DNA of 64,000 nt from Bathynomus jamesi (lineage: Eukaryota; Arthropoda; Malacostraca; Isopoda; Cirolanidae), in assembly GCA_023014485.1 (NCBI GenBank), contig JAJOZX010002580.1, forward strand, positions 186,001 through 250,000, written 5' to 3'. Both the position numbers and the translations under genes were made by a program. Each line of letters opens with the position of its first letter. Positions within the stretch are counted from its first letter, which is position 1. Below, one piece after another: positions 34,885-46,090 of this stretch. Below the pieces are notes generated by a model. It ran no database searches, was not told the origin of the DNA, and saw only the letters and a program-made list of their open reading frames with translations.

Positions 34885-37800
34885 ATGGGTAGAAAAGTTT
34901 GTGCTGATCCTCTTAGAAAACATAAGAAGAAGATCGAAAAAGCACTTGTGCCAGTCCGTAATACACTGCAAGGAATTCATGGATTAATATATGGAGATTA
35001 CATTTGTAAAAATTGTGTTAATGATATCAATAAAATCAAAGCTGAAGACAAAAAGTCTCTGATATTGTCTCAGATTCGAACTCAGACACTGATGCCACTG
35101 CCACAGAAAAACGTTCCTCTGCCTATGGGTGTACTACTGAAATAATGTTTGAAGATTTCCAAGGAGATTTAGACAATTCTTCCAATGCTGAATGTGACAC
35201 CAGTGAAGACAAGTAAGTTTAAGTATTTTTAAAGTGTTAATTTATGTAGATATTATAGCAACAAAACATCAATATATATAACTACATGTATGAACAATAC
35301 AACCTTTATATATTTGACAAATTCAGATGTATGCATATCAATTTATATAATGAAGATCAATACAGTTATGATTATATATACAGTACAGGCATCCCCCGTT
35401 ATACGATCGTTCGGTTTACGATTTTTCGCGTTAACGATTTTAAAAAAGTACCCCCATCTTTCGATTTACGATTGCCTTATTTCGCGTTAACGATCTCCAA
35501 CTTGAAAGCATGTCGGGTGATTCCATAGTCTCGGTCGTTACATATTTTTTGTCTCGGTCGTTACCGTCGGTATTTCAATATAAAATTGAACATTTATCAT
35601 ACAATAAAGCAGACATATATCATATTATTGGTATTTATGACTTACCCTTCAATGTGTGTATATATATATAATATATGCAGAGCTGGGCAATAAATACATT
35701 GAATGTATTTAAATACTAAATACTAAATACATGGGAGAAATGTATTTAAATACTAAATACTAAATACATTTTACGAATGTATTTAGATACTAAATACAAA
35801 ATACATCAATTGTATTTAAATACATTTGTAAATACATTTTAAATACATACAAATTTGCTTGTTGAAGCCATGACACGCACACGATAAAGAAATCAACCGC
35901 TTTCGACTAAGAGTGGCACACAACTGATTGAACTGACATGTTGAAACATGAACCATGCTGTACTACACTGTTGACGCGTCGTACTGTGCTAGTACAGAAC
36001 GTGTATTAAACCAGTAAAAGTATTTACATTTTTATATTTTGAGTATTTAAATACATTGTATTTAAATACTCATTAAAGTATTTAAATACTATATTTAAAT
36101 ACATGAAAAACAATGTATTTATAAATACAGTTCTAAATACACAAATGTATTTAAATACGTATTTAAATACAAATGTATTTAAATACTGCCCAGCTCTGAA
36201 TATATGTATATATATACTGTACTGTATATATATGTAAATATATTCCATATAAATATATATAACTACGCAAAAGGGGAGAGTGCAGGAATGTTGCAAGTGA
36301 TGACGTAATGTTGCAAAGGGGGGTGGGGGTGTTGTAAATGGGGTGTGGGTATTGCAAAGGGGGTGGGGTGTTGCAAAGGGGGGTGGGGTTGTAAATGGGG
36401 TGTGGGTATTGCAAAGGGGGTGGGGGTTGTTGCAAAAATACCCCAAAGGGCCCTTTGTTGCCAACCGGGGTTGCAAGGGGCATGCAACTTGGGGGCCTCC
36501 CCCAAGTTATTCCCCCCAAAGGGCCGTCTTGGTCGTTACATTGTGCGATGTAACGACCGAGACGGAAAATTATGTAACGACCAAGACGTACCTTTACAAG
36601 AGAAGTATAGGAGCTGGACTTAATTTTTTGTAATGGACACGTACCCCATAGGAAACTAGCTTTGCGATTAAGACAAATTTTTTTTCGCTTCAAATAACTA
36701 AAGCTATATAAAAAATTCGGAAAAAACGTCTCGGTCGTTACATACAAATGTGCCTTATATAGATATAGGCTCAGTTTTTATTGATTCGGTTAATGAAAGT
36801 TATTTTATGTGGAAATCTTTAAGGAAGACCTACTTTATGACATAAATAAGAAATGCCTATTATCCCTCAACTATTTTGGCCATGCGAGCTTTCAAAATTG
36901 AGGGAAAATATCACAATGATTATTTAGACAATAGTGCATTGTGTATGAACCTCAGTAACTTTGTTTCTAGATGCGATAGAGTTAAAAACTCTTCAGATTT
37001 GGAAACTAGAGACTCTTACCTATCTAATGATGTATCACATGGTACATTTTGATGAATTTTGAATTTTCGACCTCAGGTTGACACTTTCATGCATCGGACT
37101 GATGCATCGTTGACGATTTGGACCGGATTTGAATACGATTAGGTGAGTGTTCATGTATAAATTGTCTTTTATTAAACACAATTTCTTACTTTCAGACACT
37201 TTTTGTACATAACAGTAAAATATATAGCAAAATAATAGTGGAATCTGCAAATTTTGGGGGTCTTCCAGAATGTTTGGGAACGTATCCCTATTTTTCCCAT
37301 AAGGCCTTCAGTTCGATATACGATCGTTCGATATACGATGGGGTTTTTAGGGACGCATCCCAATCGTATAACGGGGGACACCTATTTACCAAATTCATAT
37401 GTAATGTACAGTGCCCGCGAAAAGTATCCGATCACTCAAGAAAATACAATATTTTCCCTTGATATTCAGAGACACGTAATTCACTTTCTATTTGTTCTAG
37501 CGACATCTGGTAACTTTGAGGTTGCTCGCTGATATGAGAGCTATCCAACGCATTCTCAAATTAGTGTTCTGGTAGCCTTCGTTGCGGGTGGCTGTGTCTC
37601 AAATTTGTCAGATTTCACTGTTTGTGTAAATTTCTTGATATTTTTTTTTTTTTACAGAAAGTGGTGTAAATAAAATTTATATATAATGTGTGCTAAAAAA
37701 CAACTTAAGAGTGATTGTCGAGGTGCTATTGTTGCTTTGCATGCATGTGGGAAATCACAGAGACAGATAGCTAAGGAATTAAACATATCCCAAAGTACTT

Positions 37801-40800
37801 TAATTTATGGGTTTCACGGGCTAAGAACAATGGTGGCCTAACCACGCCAGTCCCTAAAAAACGATCTGGCAGACCGAGAAAACAAATTCGCGAACAGACA
37901 AACTTATGAAACATTTAGTATTGAAAAACCCAACAATAACTGCGAAAGAAATAAAATTTAATATGAATAATTTGTTATCTGGTGTTTCTGAACGAATTAT
38001 CCAGGAGCGGCTCCAAAAAGAACTCGGATTACCATCTCGCCATGCTGCTAAGAAACCGTTCATTAATGAAAAAATGCGTAAAAAACGTCTCGCATTTTGT
38101 AAAAAATACATTCATTGGACTGTTGATGACTGGAAGAAGGTTTTATTTAGCGATGAGTTGACATTTTTGACATTCAGAAGTTGTCCAAAAAAGGTTCGCC
38201 GGCCTATTGGCTCAAATAGGATGGACCCTAAATACACCCTAAAGACAATGAAACACCCTCCAAGTGTGATGGTTTGGGTTGTTTCGGTTACTATGGGCGT
38301 GGAAACTTATATTTTCTTCCGAAGAACACAACTATGAATGGTGCACGGTATTTAGCAATGCTACAGGATAAACTTCCAATGGCAATGGCAATCCAAAGGA
38401 CAAAAACATACATGCATGATGGTGCACCATGTCACAGGGCCAAATAGTGACAAAATGGATTACTGACAATAAATTTGATATTTTGGATTGGCCTGGTAAT
38501 AGTTCAGATCTCAATCCGATAGAAAATCTGTGGCTAATAATAAAAATAAGGTTGAATGCCACGACACTGGCTCAGTCGAAAAATTACAAGAGGCCATCAA
38601 AAAGGTATGGTGCAAGGAAATATCAGTGGAAGTTTGTCAAAACTTGATTAAATCCATGCCAAAACGTCTAGAACAAGTCATCCAAACCAAAGGACAGATG
38701 ACAAAATACTAATATAAGGTTAGTATACATTTAAACATTGTTTTTTTATGTAAAAAATACAAATTTCAAGGGTGATCGGATACTTTTCGCGGGCACTGTA
38801 CATGTACATCTATAGGCCTACAGTTGATTAAAAAAAGTTATAACAATTTATTTTATTTGTTTTCAGAGGGTCTGTCACGAAAAGGGAGATCTTCAAAGGC
38901 TGAAACAAAATTTGAAATGGCATCAACATCCCTGAAGAGAAAGCTAGAAACTTCATATGACACAAGTTTTACACAAGAAAGTGAAGAAAAGCAATCTAAA
39001 ATGGATGACAATAATTTGTGAGTACTGTATATATATCTGTAGTACCTTCATTAAAGTATACTAAGCCTATATATAGATCATATGTTTGCATATAAATTTA
39101 CTCAAACATGTATATCATTTTCGCAGGCATGCAGGAGTGATGCAAGCACTCAAGAATGCCTTCAGTGAGACGACTGACTACAAGAGGAAGATTCAAATAC
39201 TAACACTCTCACCATACACCATTCACAGAACAGCATCTTTCTTCAATGCATCTACAAGAATGGTTTCAACCAGCCGCAAAATAAAGAAAGAACATGGCAT
39301 ATTACCAGAAGTTCGACATATTAGCAAAGGTCGGGTTATAACAAAGAAAGAGAAGGAAGCAGTGTGCACTTTCTATGAATCAGATGAAATAAGCAGAATA
39401 TGTCCAGGCAAGAAGGATTGTCTATCAATTAGGAATCATGAATGAGAGAAGCAACTACAGCAGAAACGATTGGTGCTTGGTAATTTATGTGAGATTTTTG
39501 CTGTTTTCAAGGCAAATGACACTAATCCAAAAATAGGTTTCTCATCATTTGCTGCATTGAGACCCAAGTGGTGTGTCTTGGCAGGAGCTGGAGGAACACA
39601 CACTGTGTGTGTCTGTACCTACCACCAAAATCCCAAACTTCAGCTATCAGCTTTGGGGGAAAAACAACTATCATATAAAGACCTCATTCTCTATGCAGTT
39701 TGTGACAGTGAAAAGGAAGAGTGTATGCTACAAAAATGTGCATTGTGTCCAGGAGAAGGTGTTATTGCATTCCTTGAAGGATTGGAATCTGTTCAGGATG
39801 CAGTTGGCACCATAATTACATACAAGCAGTGGACTTCCACGGATCGGACAACCCTTATTAACATCGGTGAATCCCTTGAAAACTTCATTAAGTCTTTGGC
39901 AACTAGAATTTGTGCACTAACAAGACACACTTATGTGGCTGATGCACAAGCAAGTTTCCTAAAAAAACTGAAAGCTAATCTGATGGTCACTGAAGGTTTT
40001 TTTTTTTTTTTTTTAAAGTTTGGGAAGAACCGATTCGCCTCTATTTAAAAGGGCATATCTCGGCGGAAAAACAAAGAAAAAGTGAGAGGAAAGACAGAGG
40101 AAAAAGAAAGTGTGGAGGGGACAGTCGAAGTGGAAAAAGACCAAGGATGACAAGGACTGCAGGGTCGAGCCCCATCATCCTTGGGTGCTAGGGCCGGGAG
40201 GGCGCACGTGAAACCTCCAGGAACAAGCACGTACAAACGAGCACAAAGAGCACTCAAGAGCACGAACTTAGAACCCCCTTGCGGGGGGTCACTGAAGGTA
40301 TTCTCCTAGGAGACTTCTCTGAAAACTACTCATTTATTGTACAAGATGCTGCACAAGGTTACCATTGGGAAAATAGTCAGGCAACAGTTCATCCATTTGT
40401 GTTCTACTATAAAGTAAATGAAAATGATGTTGAAATTAAAGTTAAAAGTTATTGTTTCATTTCTGATGACATGAAACCTAGTACAAACCTTGTCTTTGCG
40501 TTCTTAAAGCAACTGATCCCCATGATAAAAGAAGAGAGCTCAGGCCTGCGGAAGATTCATTACTTTACTGATGGTTGCGGAGGGCAGTATAAGAATAAAT
40601 ATAACTTCACCAATTTGTGTCACCACAAAGAGGACTTTGGACTGGATGCTGAATGGCACTTTTTTGCAACTTCACATGGCAAAAGTGCTTGTGATAGAGT
40701 CGGAGGCACAGCAAAAAGAATGACGGCTCGTGCCAGTCTTCAACATACATTTAAAGACCAAATTCTGACACCACTTGACATGATGAAATTTCTGGATGAG

Positions 40801-41351
40801 AAAGATACCAGCACAAAATTTGTATTCTTATTGAAACAAAATGTCCAGCAGATAACTGAATTCCTGGAAAATAGATATAAAAATTCTGTGACCATCCCAG
40901 GTACTCGTAGATTTCATAGATTTGTGCCTATTAGTCATACCCAGTTGGAGGTTGGTGAGATTTCCTCAGGTCCTACAAAAATTATGACAGTTGTGCATCC
41001 ATCATTTAAAGATAATTTACATGAGCAAAAGCACATTTCAACTGAAGATATACAAGTTGGGGTATATGTAGCTTGTAACCTAAAATTTGGTTTGGATTAG
41101 TGGTTGAAGTATCAGAAGAATTTAGTGATTATAAGGTCAATTTTATGTCTCCACATGGAAGATGTTCTAAACATAGTTTCCCTTCTCGTCCTGACTCATG
41201 TTGGATGTTATCATCTGATATTATCCAGACAATGACTGCTCCATCATTGACAGCAGGTTCAAGAATAATTCAGTATGCCTTTGATGATCATGAGATGCTA
41301 ACAGCTGAGGGTAATCATGCAGACCTGTTTGCCACAGTTTCCTGTTCTTGA
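34885..41351 (+). CDS. Family A multi-exon protein (putative transposase), inner copy
   Basis: Exons with GT/AG borders are 34876-35212 (ATG at 34885), 38867-39017 and 39127-41351, the last split by a SINE (39998-40286). Landmarks are MGRKVCADPLRKHKK with a CKNC pair, a basic-acidic segment, IQILTLSPYTIHRTASFF, QKRLVLGNLCEIFAVFK, FAALRPKWCVLAGAGGTHTV, YFTDGCGGQYKNKYNF, AEWHFFATSHGKSACDRVGG and a C-terminal MSPHGRCSKHSFPS block. Damage: a frame change near 35120, a TGA at 39443-39445, the SINE, and a frame change near 41098. D-G-C-G-G-Q-Y-K and the D of S-A-C-D may be catalytic acids (inference). It matches an uncharacterised repeat protein family I know from invertebrates, without a superfamily name. 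Confidence 0.6.
35678..36198. mobile_element. Miniature hAT element (521 bp)
   Basis: TIRs are CAGAGCTGGGCA and TGCCCAGCTCTG, with a perfect 8-bp duplication AATATATG (35670-35677 and 36199-36206). The body is made of repeated TGTATTTAAATAC palindromes, so it could fold extensively. There is no coding capacity. Confidence 0.9.
36270..36490 (+). repeat. G-rich minisatellite, TTGCAAAGGGGGTGGGG type
   Basis: From about 36296 to 36435, units of TTGCAAAGGGGG(T/G)GGGG alternate with TTGTAAATGGGGTGTGGG. The plus strand has many runs of four to six G. A GC-rich tail to 36490 has the palindrome-like pair CTTGGGGGCCTCCCCCAAG. Confidence 0.85.
36548..36745. mobile_element. Small miniature element with TGTAACGACCGAGACG ends
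   Basis: The ends TGTAACGACCGAGACGG and CGTCTCGGTCGTTACA are inverted, about 198 bp apart. More copies of the same 16-mer family lie nearby (about 35527, 35552, 36527 and 36573), so old solo ends are present too. No clear target duplication is visible. Confidence 0.5.
37409..38798 (+). mobile_element. Tc1-like element (DD34E), 1390 bp
   Basis: TIRs begin CAGTGCCCGCGAAAAGTATC on both ends and are flanked by TA (37407-37408 and 38799-38800). It sits in an intron of the inner family A gene. Confidence 0.95.
37687..38712 (+). pseudogene. Tc1 transposase, frameshifted
   Basis: The frame starts MCAKKQLKSDCRGAIVALH and has a paired-type helix-turn-helix (GKSQRQIAKELNISQSTL). It breaks near 37840, resumes at 37906 with a second DNA-binding helix set, and has LFSDELTF for the first Asp. 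A frame change near 38285 follows. YMHDGAPCHRAK carries the second Asp and SSDLNPIENLW the Glu, 34 residues apart. Three or more frame changes make it inactive. It is a cut-and-paste transposase of the Tc1 group. Confidence 0.85.
39998..40286 (-). mobile_element. SINE-like retroposon with poly(A) and 13-bp target duplication
   Basis: It interrupts family A coding sequence. GGTCACTGAAGGT occurs on both sides (39985-39997 and 40287-40299). A T run at the left is a poly(A) tail on the minus strand. The body, about 270 bp, has GGGGCTCGACCCTGC, which resembles a polymerase III B box, but no convincing A box. Removing it with one repeat restores the frame V-T-E-G. Confidence 0.7.
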
Positions 41352-41873
41352 GTCGAAAGTGTACAGAGCTCTAGTTTAATATGTATCTATAGAATACAGG
41401 TCTACATAATATGATACTCCTTTTTTACTCCTATTTTATATGATACTCCTATATATATATGTTTGTATTAATGTATTATTAATAAAAGTAATTATAAAAA
41501 AAGTAAAATATTTCTAAGGGTGGAAAGGTGTGGTTGTAGGGGTGGAGGAGACCACAATAAAATAGAGATCTATATCATAGTTATACCTATGGTACCTAGC
41601 TTATATCTAAGTGATTTTGTATCACATTTCTAATAATATTTATTTTTGCTTAAGTAGTTTAAATAATGAATATCTCTAGATTTTAACAGTACATATATGC
41701 ATATACGGTACATATGGTGATTTTGCCAGAAATTTGAAAAATAGCCAATTTGAAAAATTCTTTAAGACAGTATAGTTGGTGAATAAGATAAATTTTTATT
41801 GTTTATATTAAAAGTGCAATGATGGAACTTCATTTTGTGTAAAGAAATGTTTCCCCAAAATGTGTGAACTTCA

Positions 41874-41887
41874 AGGTCAAAAGGTCA
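41874..41887 (+). promoter_or_regulatory. Perfect DR2 half-site pair in inner family A right TIR
   Basis: AGGTCAAAAGGTCA, with an extended TCAAGGTCA first half at 41871-41879. See the left TIR counterpart at 34618-34631. Confidence 0.4.
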
Positions 41888-42759
41888 ATTCGTTCCTTGA
41901 AAAAGGGTGAACATTTTTATTTGTTATCATATTGCTGTTTTCGTTGCATTTTTGGATTCTACAGCTCATTCTGAGTCCAAAAACATATAGTTTCATATGG
42001 TTACGATAATTAGTGAATGTGTGAGGTGCATCCAAAGATGCCGACCTTGAGCTATTTTGACCTTAACCTTGATTTTTCTGACCTTCATAACTCGTGAAGT
42101 AATGGTCATAGAAAGCTGAAACTTTCACAGCTGGCTTTCTTGCACAAACATACCTTATACACCAAAAATAAGCAAGATCTGAGATGGTCGGGTGTCAAAA
42201 TGAAAATTCTTTGCTTCACCTGTGCTGGAACCCTCCAGATGTGAGTAGACAAATGCCAGGGTTGAAAGACTATTTTTCTGTAAAAGGAGCTGATGGTAGG
42301 TGGGAAAGAAAACAAAAATAAAATATATTGTAAATACCTAATAACTGACTTTTTTAAATATAGTTATGTTGATGCCTCTTTTTTCATGGTTTCACCCAGC
42401 TAGACAAGAATTGGTTCTTATAACTCAATTGGTAAAAATAAAGGAATAGGTTATTTTAATATACATATTAAAAGGCAAATTGTCTTAAAAATAGCAGACA
42501 TTATAGATCTCAGTGAGACAAATCTAATGGTACTTTTCTCAACACTAGCTCAAACAGTTCCAAAGAAACGGTGCTCCAAAGTTTGGTGGAAAAAGGTACT
42601 TGGTCAAAATGGAGGTAGGTATGGTCCACTGAAATGGCTGTAGTGTCTATACTAACTTAATCAACACTAAAAATCTTGTTCTAGGTTAAGGTAGACATGT
42701 GTACCCAAAATTGGGTGAAAGGAGAAAAAAATTGGTTGTGACATCAAATGACCTACACA

Positions 42760-42772
42760 AGGTCAAAGGTCA
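42760..42772 (+). promoter_or_regulatory. Perfect DR1 half-site pair in outer family A right TIR
   Basis: AGGTCAAAGGTCA, the mirror of 26843-26855 in the left TIR. Confidence 0.4.
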
Positions 42773-43389
42773 AAAATAAGATCAACTTTTTTTTTGACCA
42801 CTGAGGTAAAATATGAATAGAAACAAAGTTGTAGATCTGCTTAAAAAGCTTTAAAATAGTGTTTAAATGGTCTCTGTAAGTGCAATAGGAGCCGAGATAT
42901 TTCATGTTGAAATATGGTATGACCTTGGAAATTGACCTTTTTTTTTTACAAAATTCGAATGGCCATATCTCTGGAACCATATGACCTAGAGTATTGAAAC
43001 AAGTGCCATTCTGTTTTTCTCACCAAGATCTATAAGTGTGCTAATTAAAAAAAAAAAATCGGTGATGGTCACATTTTTTTCTACCAAAAATTCCATTGAA
43101 CTGACATGGAATGACCCTAAACTCTGATAAAGAATCATAATACCCGTAAGAAATAAAATACCTTAATAGGCTTTCCAACAGTAATTTATGCTGTATCTTC
43201 CAGAAGTGAATGGTGTCCAGAGCACTTAGTGTTAAATACTTTATAACTAAATAACATTTTTAATATTTAACTAGACTTCTGTGGGGAGAGAGAAAAACTT
43301 GAGAATTCTTAGATTTAAACAATATTTGCCTAACAAAACTCCAGAGAACCAGATAAAGCTTGAAAACCCTTGCAATAATGAATTTCCTG

Positions 43390-44790
43390 CTGGATTGGTT
43401 AAAAAGAATGAACAGGCAAACTTAACAAATTACTGGGAGGGACAGTGAGAAAAAATACAAGGGATTGGCCCACTGCAAATACTAAAATGGGACCAAAGGA
43501 CAGATGAACCATTAATAAGGAAACTTGGAACCCTAGTCCAAGCTTATTGCTTGAATGTGAGGTTTTGGGAACAACTTCACAACCCCTACAGTAAGGTGAT
43601 TGATACACTTTATTTCAACTTTCAGAAAACCTTTGATAAGGTACCTTGCTGCCAGCTAATGGCCAAAGTCCATGTGCTGGGTATCGATGGGGAAGTAGGT
43701 AGCTGAGTTGGATACTGGCTGAAGAATAGGCAGCAGAGGGTTGTAATTAAAGGTGCTACCTCAGGTTGAGCCTCAGTCACTAGCAAGGTTCCTCAGGGTT
43801 CTGTTTTGAGGCCACTGTTGTTTATCATTTACATAAATGATATCGTAAAGTAGGATTGCCAAATTCACTGATGACACCAAGCTTGGGGCCACTGTTGGGA
43901 AGCCCGAAGTGATTGAGCAATTGCATGTGGACCTATATTGGATAGGAGAGTGGTCTGAAAAATAGCAAATGCCATTTAACTTGGGTAAATGCAAGGTCAT
44001 GCACATTGGCTATGCCAATCCCAAGTTACACTACTCGATGTTGGGGAGTAATATCGAGGCCACTGATTTGGAAAAGGACTTGGGTGTACTAATTAGCAGC
44101 AACCTTAATTTTACCAAACAATGTGTAGAGATGGAAAAGAAAGTCCAGAAGCTGTTGGGTTATATGAGGAGGCAATTTTGATTTTGGAACAAGGAGATTG
44201 TGCTCTCTCTGTACAATTCCCTGGTTCAGCCGCACCTGGAATACACTGTGCAGTTCTGGTTGTCCACCCTCAGGTAGAATATTGACAGGCTGGAGCGAGT
44301 CCAGACAAGGGCCACAAAGTTAATTCCTTCTGTTAGGCATATGGGCTACAATCGATGCTTACCACACCCTTAATTTGTTTTTGCTGAAAATTTGGAAGCT
44401 GTGCAGTCAACTCATTGAAGTTTTCAAGCTCTTACATGGGCTCAACAATGTTGATTTTAGGAGCATGTTTAGTTTAAATGATAATTCAAACTCGCAACAA
44501 TGGTTGGAAGTTGGATTTGAAATGGTTTAGCACTGGTGTGTGTGTGTGAATTACTTTACCTATAAGATCTGTGACATGTGGAACAGCCTACCTTCAGAAG
44601 TTATGAACAGTTCCTCTGTGGATCAGTTCAAGAAAAGGTTAGACCGAATCTTGCACACTATTTGAGGATGTGTTGCTGTCTTCTAGGGTGGCTGTTTGAG
44701 AAGCTAGCTATGACAATGTGTAGGAATTTTTCCGTGGCACCCATTGCCATTGGTACCTCCTCAGTATGGGCTGCAAGGCCTTTTGAGGTA
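43390..44790 (+). pseudogene. CR1-like LINE RT and C-terminal fragment, heavily decayed
   Basis: In shifting frames the landmarks are FNFQKTFDKVPC, SKVPQGSVLRPLLFIIYINDI, FTDDTKLGATVG, MPFNLGKCKVMHIGY, DLGVLISSNLNFTKQ and YNSLVQPHLEYTVQFW. The order and content match the LINE at 12608 (KAFDTVPHR, GVPQGSVLGP, FADDTKI), but stops and indels are numerous. The catalytic FADD reads FTDD. Confidence 0.8.
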
Positions 44791-44816
44791 CTTCTTGTCC
44801 TTGTAACTCCTTGTAA

Positions 44817-44822
44817 CACTCT

Positions 44823-44899
<77 letters not shown>
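44817..44899 (+). repeat. (CT)n microsatellite
   Basis: Nearly pure CT repeats with two CCT interruptions. It separates the LINE RT fragment from the LINE endonuclease fragment. Confidence 0.95.
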
Positions 44900-44901
<2 letters not shown>

Positions 44902-46090
44902 AATGGGAGCTGCTTGGTATCACTCTGAACCTGGGAGGGACAAACTGTAGGTTAATCTTGGTGTACAGACCTCCGCATCTCTTCCTCAAGGAGGATACAT
45001 TCCTGTACACGAAACTCTAGCCTGCTAGGGGACAGGGTGTGTGTAGTTTTAGTTGACTTCAAGGGAAGGAGGCTAGTTGACTTTGATGATGAGAACTTCC
45101 TGACTCAATGGGTCAGTGGGCCTACACAAGGTGAAAGTGTTCTGGACTTAGTATTCATGACTGAGGACAACCTTGTCTTGGGTTGCCAACTCCATGAAGT
45201 TTGAATAAAGGACAAGAGCATCAATTCCAATATACTGTCTACAGGGTCAGGGAAAGAAGTAAAATTTTATTTGTGATTTATTACAATTTATACTGCATGC
45301 TTTTTTATTGCATATTTTTTAATTGCATATTTTTTAAAGGAAATATTTTTATTGATATACAGATATTGACCCATTGAGTCGTGCATTGACAAAATTTATG
45401 GTAACTTGATATTTATTTATTTTTAAATCTATACTTTTCTTGAATTTTTGCGGACTTCAGTAAAAGAGTATCATTTTTTATTTTTTCCGCAAAACCCAAA
45501 CAATTATCCTTTAAATTGAAATAAACAAAAAGCTCACTTTTTACTAGTTCAACTGAACATCGGTTTCTATCATCACGCCATTTAGCGTTCATCACACTGA
45601 AAATTCTTTCGCAATATGCAGATGTTCTAGAAATAGATAAAACTTATAAAATGTTACCCGACTTAAGACTATAATTATTTCCTTTTAAACAAAAGTTTTG
45701 TTACAAAACTGTTGTTTGGAACAAGATTGTTATCAGAAAATGACAAATGGTGTCCTTTCCGAACTCAAGAAAGGACAAGGACAAAAATCTACAAAAAAGG
45801 ATGGTTGGCAACCCTAACCTTGTCACTGGCCTCACCATTGATGAATTGTTGGGTGTGGGTGATCACAGTCTGATTAGGTTGTGTGTCTGCATCCCTCGGG
45901 TGAAGCACAGTAACTCGTGAGGCAGTAAGCTTGATCTATGGTGGGCAGACTTTGTTGGCCTCTGGGATAGTGTAGGTGAGATGGAGTTAGAGGCCAGTGG
46001 CGATGATGAGGGACTGGAGTGCATTCTGGGACCAGTTTATGTTCAAAATTACTTCCCTCAGCCTCAATACACATCACAGCTTGTCTGTGA
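44900..46090 (+). pseudogene. LINE endonuclease (APE-type) fragment split by a hAT element
   Basis: The plus-strand frames give VVLVDFKGRRLVDFDDE, then SVLDLVFMTEDNLV, and after the insertion 45178-45816 they resume TGLTIDELLGVGDHSLIRLCV (partial) and a Trp/Asp-rich tail. G-D-H-S is the conserved C-terminal S/G-D-H of APE-type LINE endonucleases. The endonuclease lies downstream of an RT fragment, so these are separate insertions or a rearrangement. Confidence 0.65.
45178..45816 (-). mobile_element. hAT deletion derivative (639 bp)
   Basis: The ends TTGGGTTGCCAAC and GTTGGCAACCCTA are flanked by an exact 8-bp duplication ACCTTGTC (45170-45177 and 45817-45824). On the minus strand (about 45640-45413) it encodes TSAYCERIFSVMNAKWRD and a short C-terminal tail, the hAT dimerisation segment. 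No catalytic core remains. Confidence 0.9.

Larger units (their letters stand above)
35396..37382. mobile_element. pogo/Tigger-like noncoding element, itself interrupted
   Basis: The left end CAGGCATCCCCCGTTATACG and right end CGTATAACGGGGGACACCT are inverted and flanked by TA. The left and right subterminal parts both contain ATACGAT and TTACGAT steps. Inside are a hAT miniature element, a G-rich minisatellite and another miniature element. It lies in the first intron of the inner family A gene. Confidence 0.55.
34281..42234 (+). mobile_element. Family A DNA transposon, inner copy (7954 bp, ~480 bp TIRs)
   Basis: The ends AGGGGTTCCAGCACAGGTG and CACCTGTGCTGGAACCCT begin inverted repeats (34281 to about 34795 against about 41715-42234). 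CCAGATG repeats at 34274-34280 and 42235-42241, consistent with an 8-bp duplication with one change. It is inserted into the coding region of the outer family A copy, so one member of the family landed inside another. It has its own exons and carries at least four later insertions. Confidence 0.85.
26519..43119 (+). mobile_element. Family A DNA transposon, outer copy with ~600 bp TIRs, stuffed with nested elements
   Basis: Left TIR (26519 to about 27110), starting TAGGGGTCATTCCATG, is complementary to about 42500-43119, ending CATGGAATGACCCTA. Divergence is low. Flanks TAAGGTCT and TAAACTCT (6 of 8 match, shifted by a base or two from the ends) may be the old duplication. Its own coding exons survive at 30259-30412, 33702-34280 and 42235-42310. 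All other internal sequence recognised is later insertions, so the ancestral element was much shorter. Confidence 0.8.

Noticed and set aside
36024..36747. Open frames rich in Pro, Thr and His across the G-rich minisatellite
   Set aside because: They are translations of the tandem repeat and show no independent coding signal.
44578..45010. Open frames over the (CT)n tract giving Leu-Ser or Arg-Glu repeats
   Set aside because: They are microsatellite translation on both strands.
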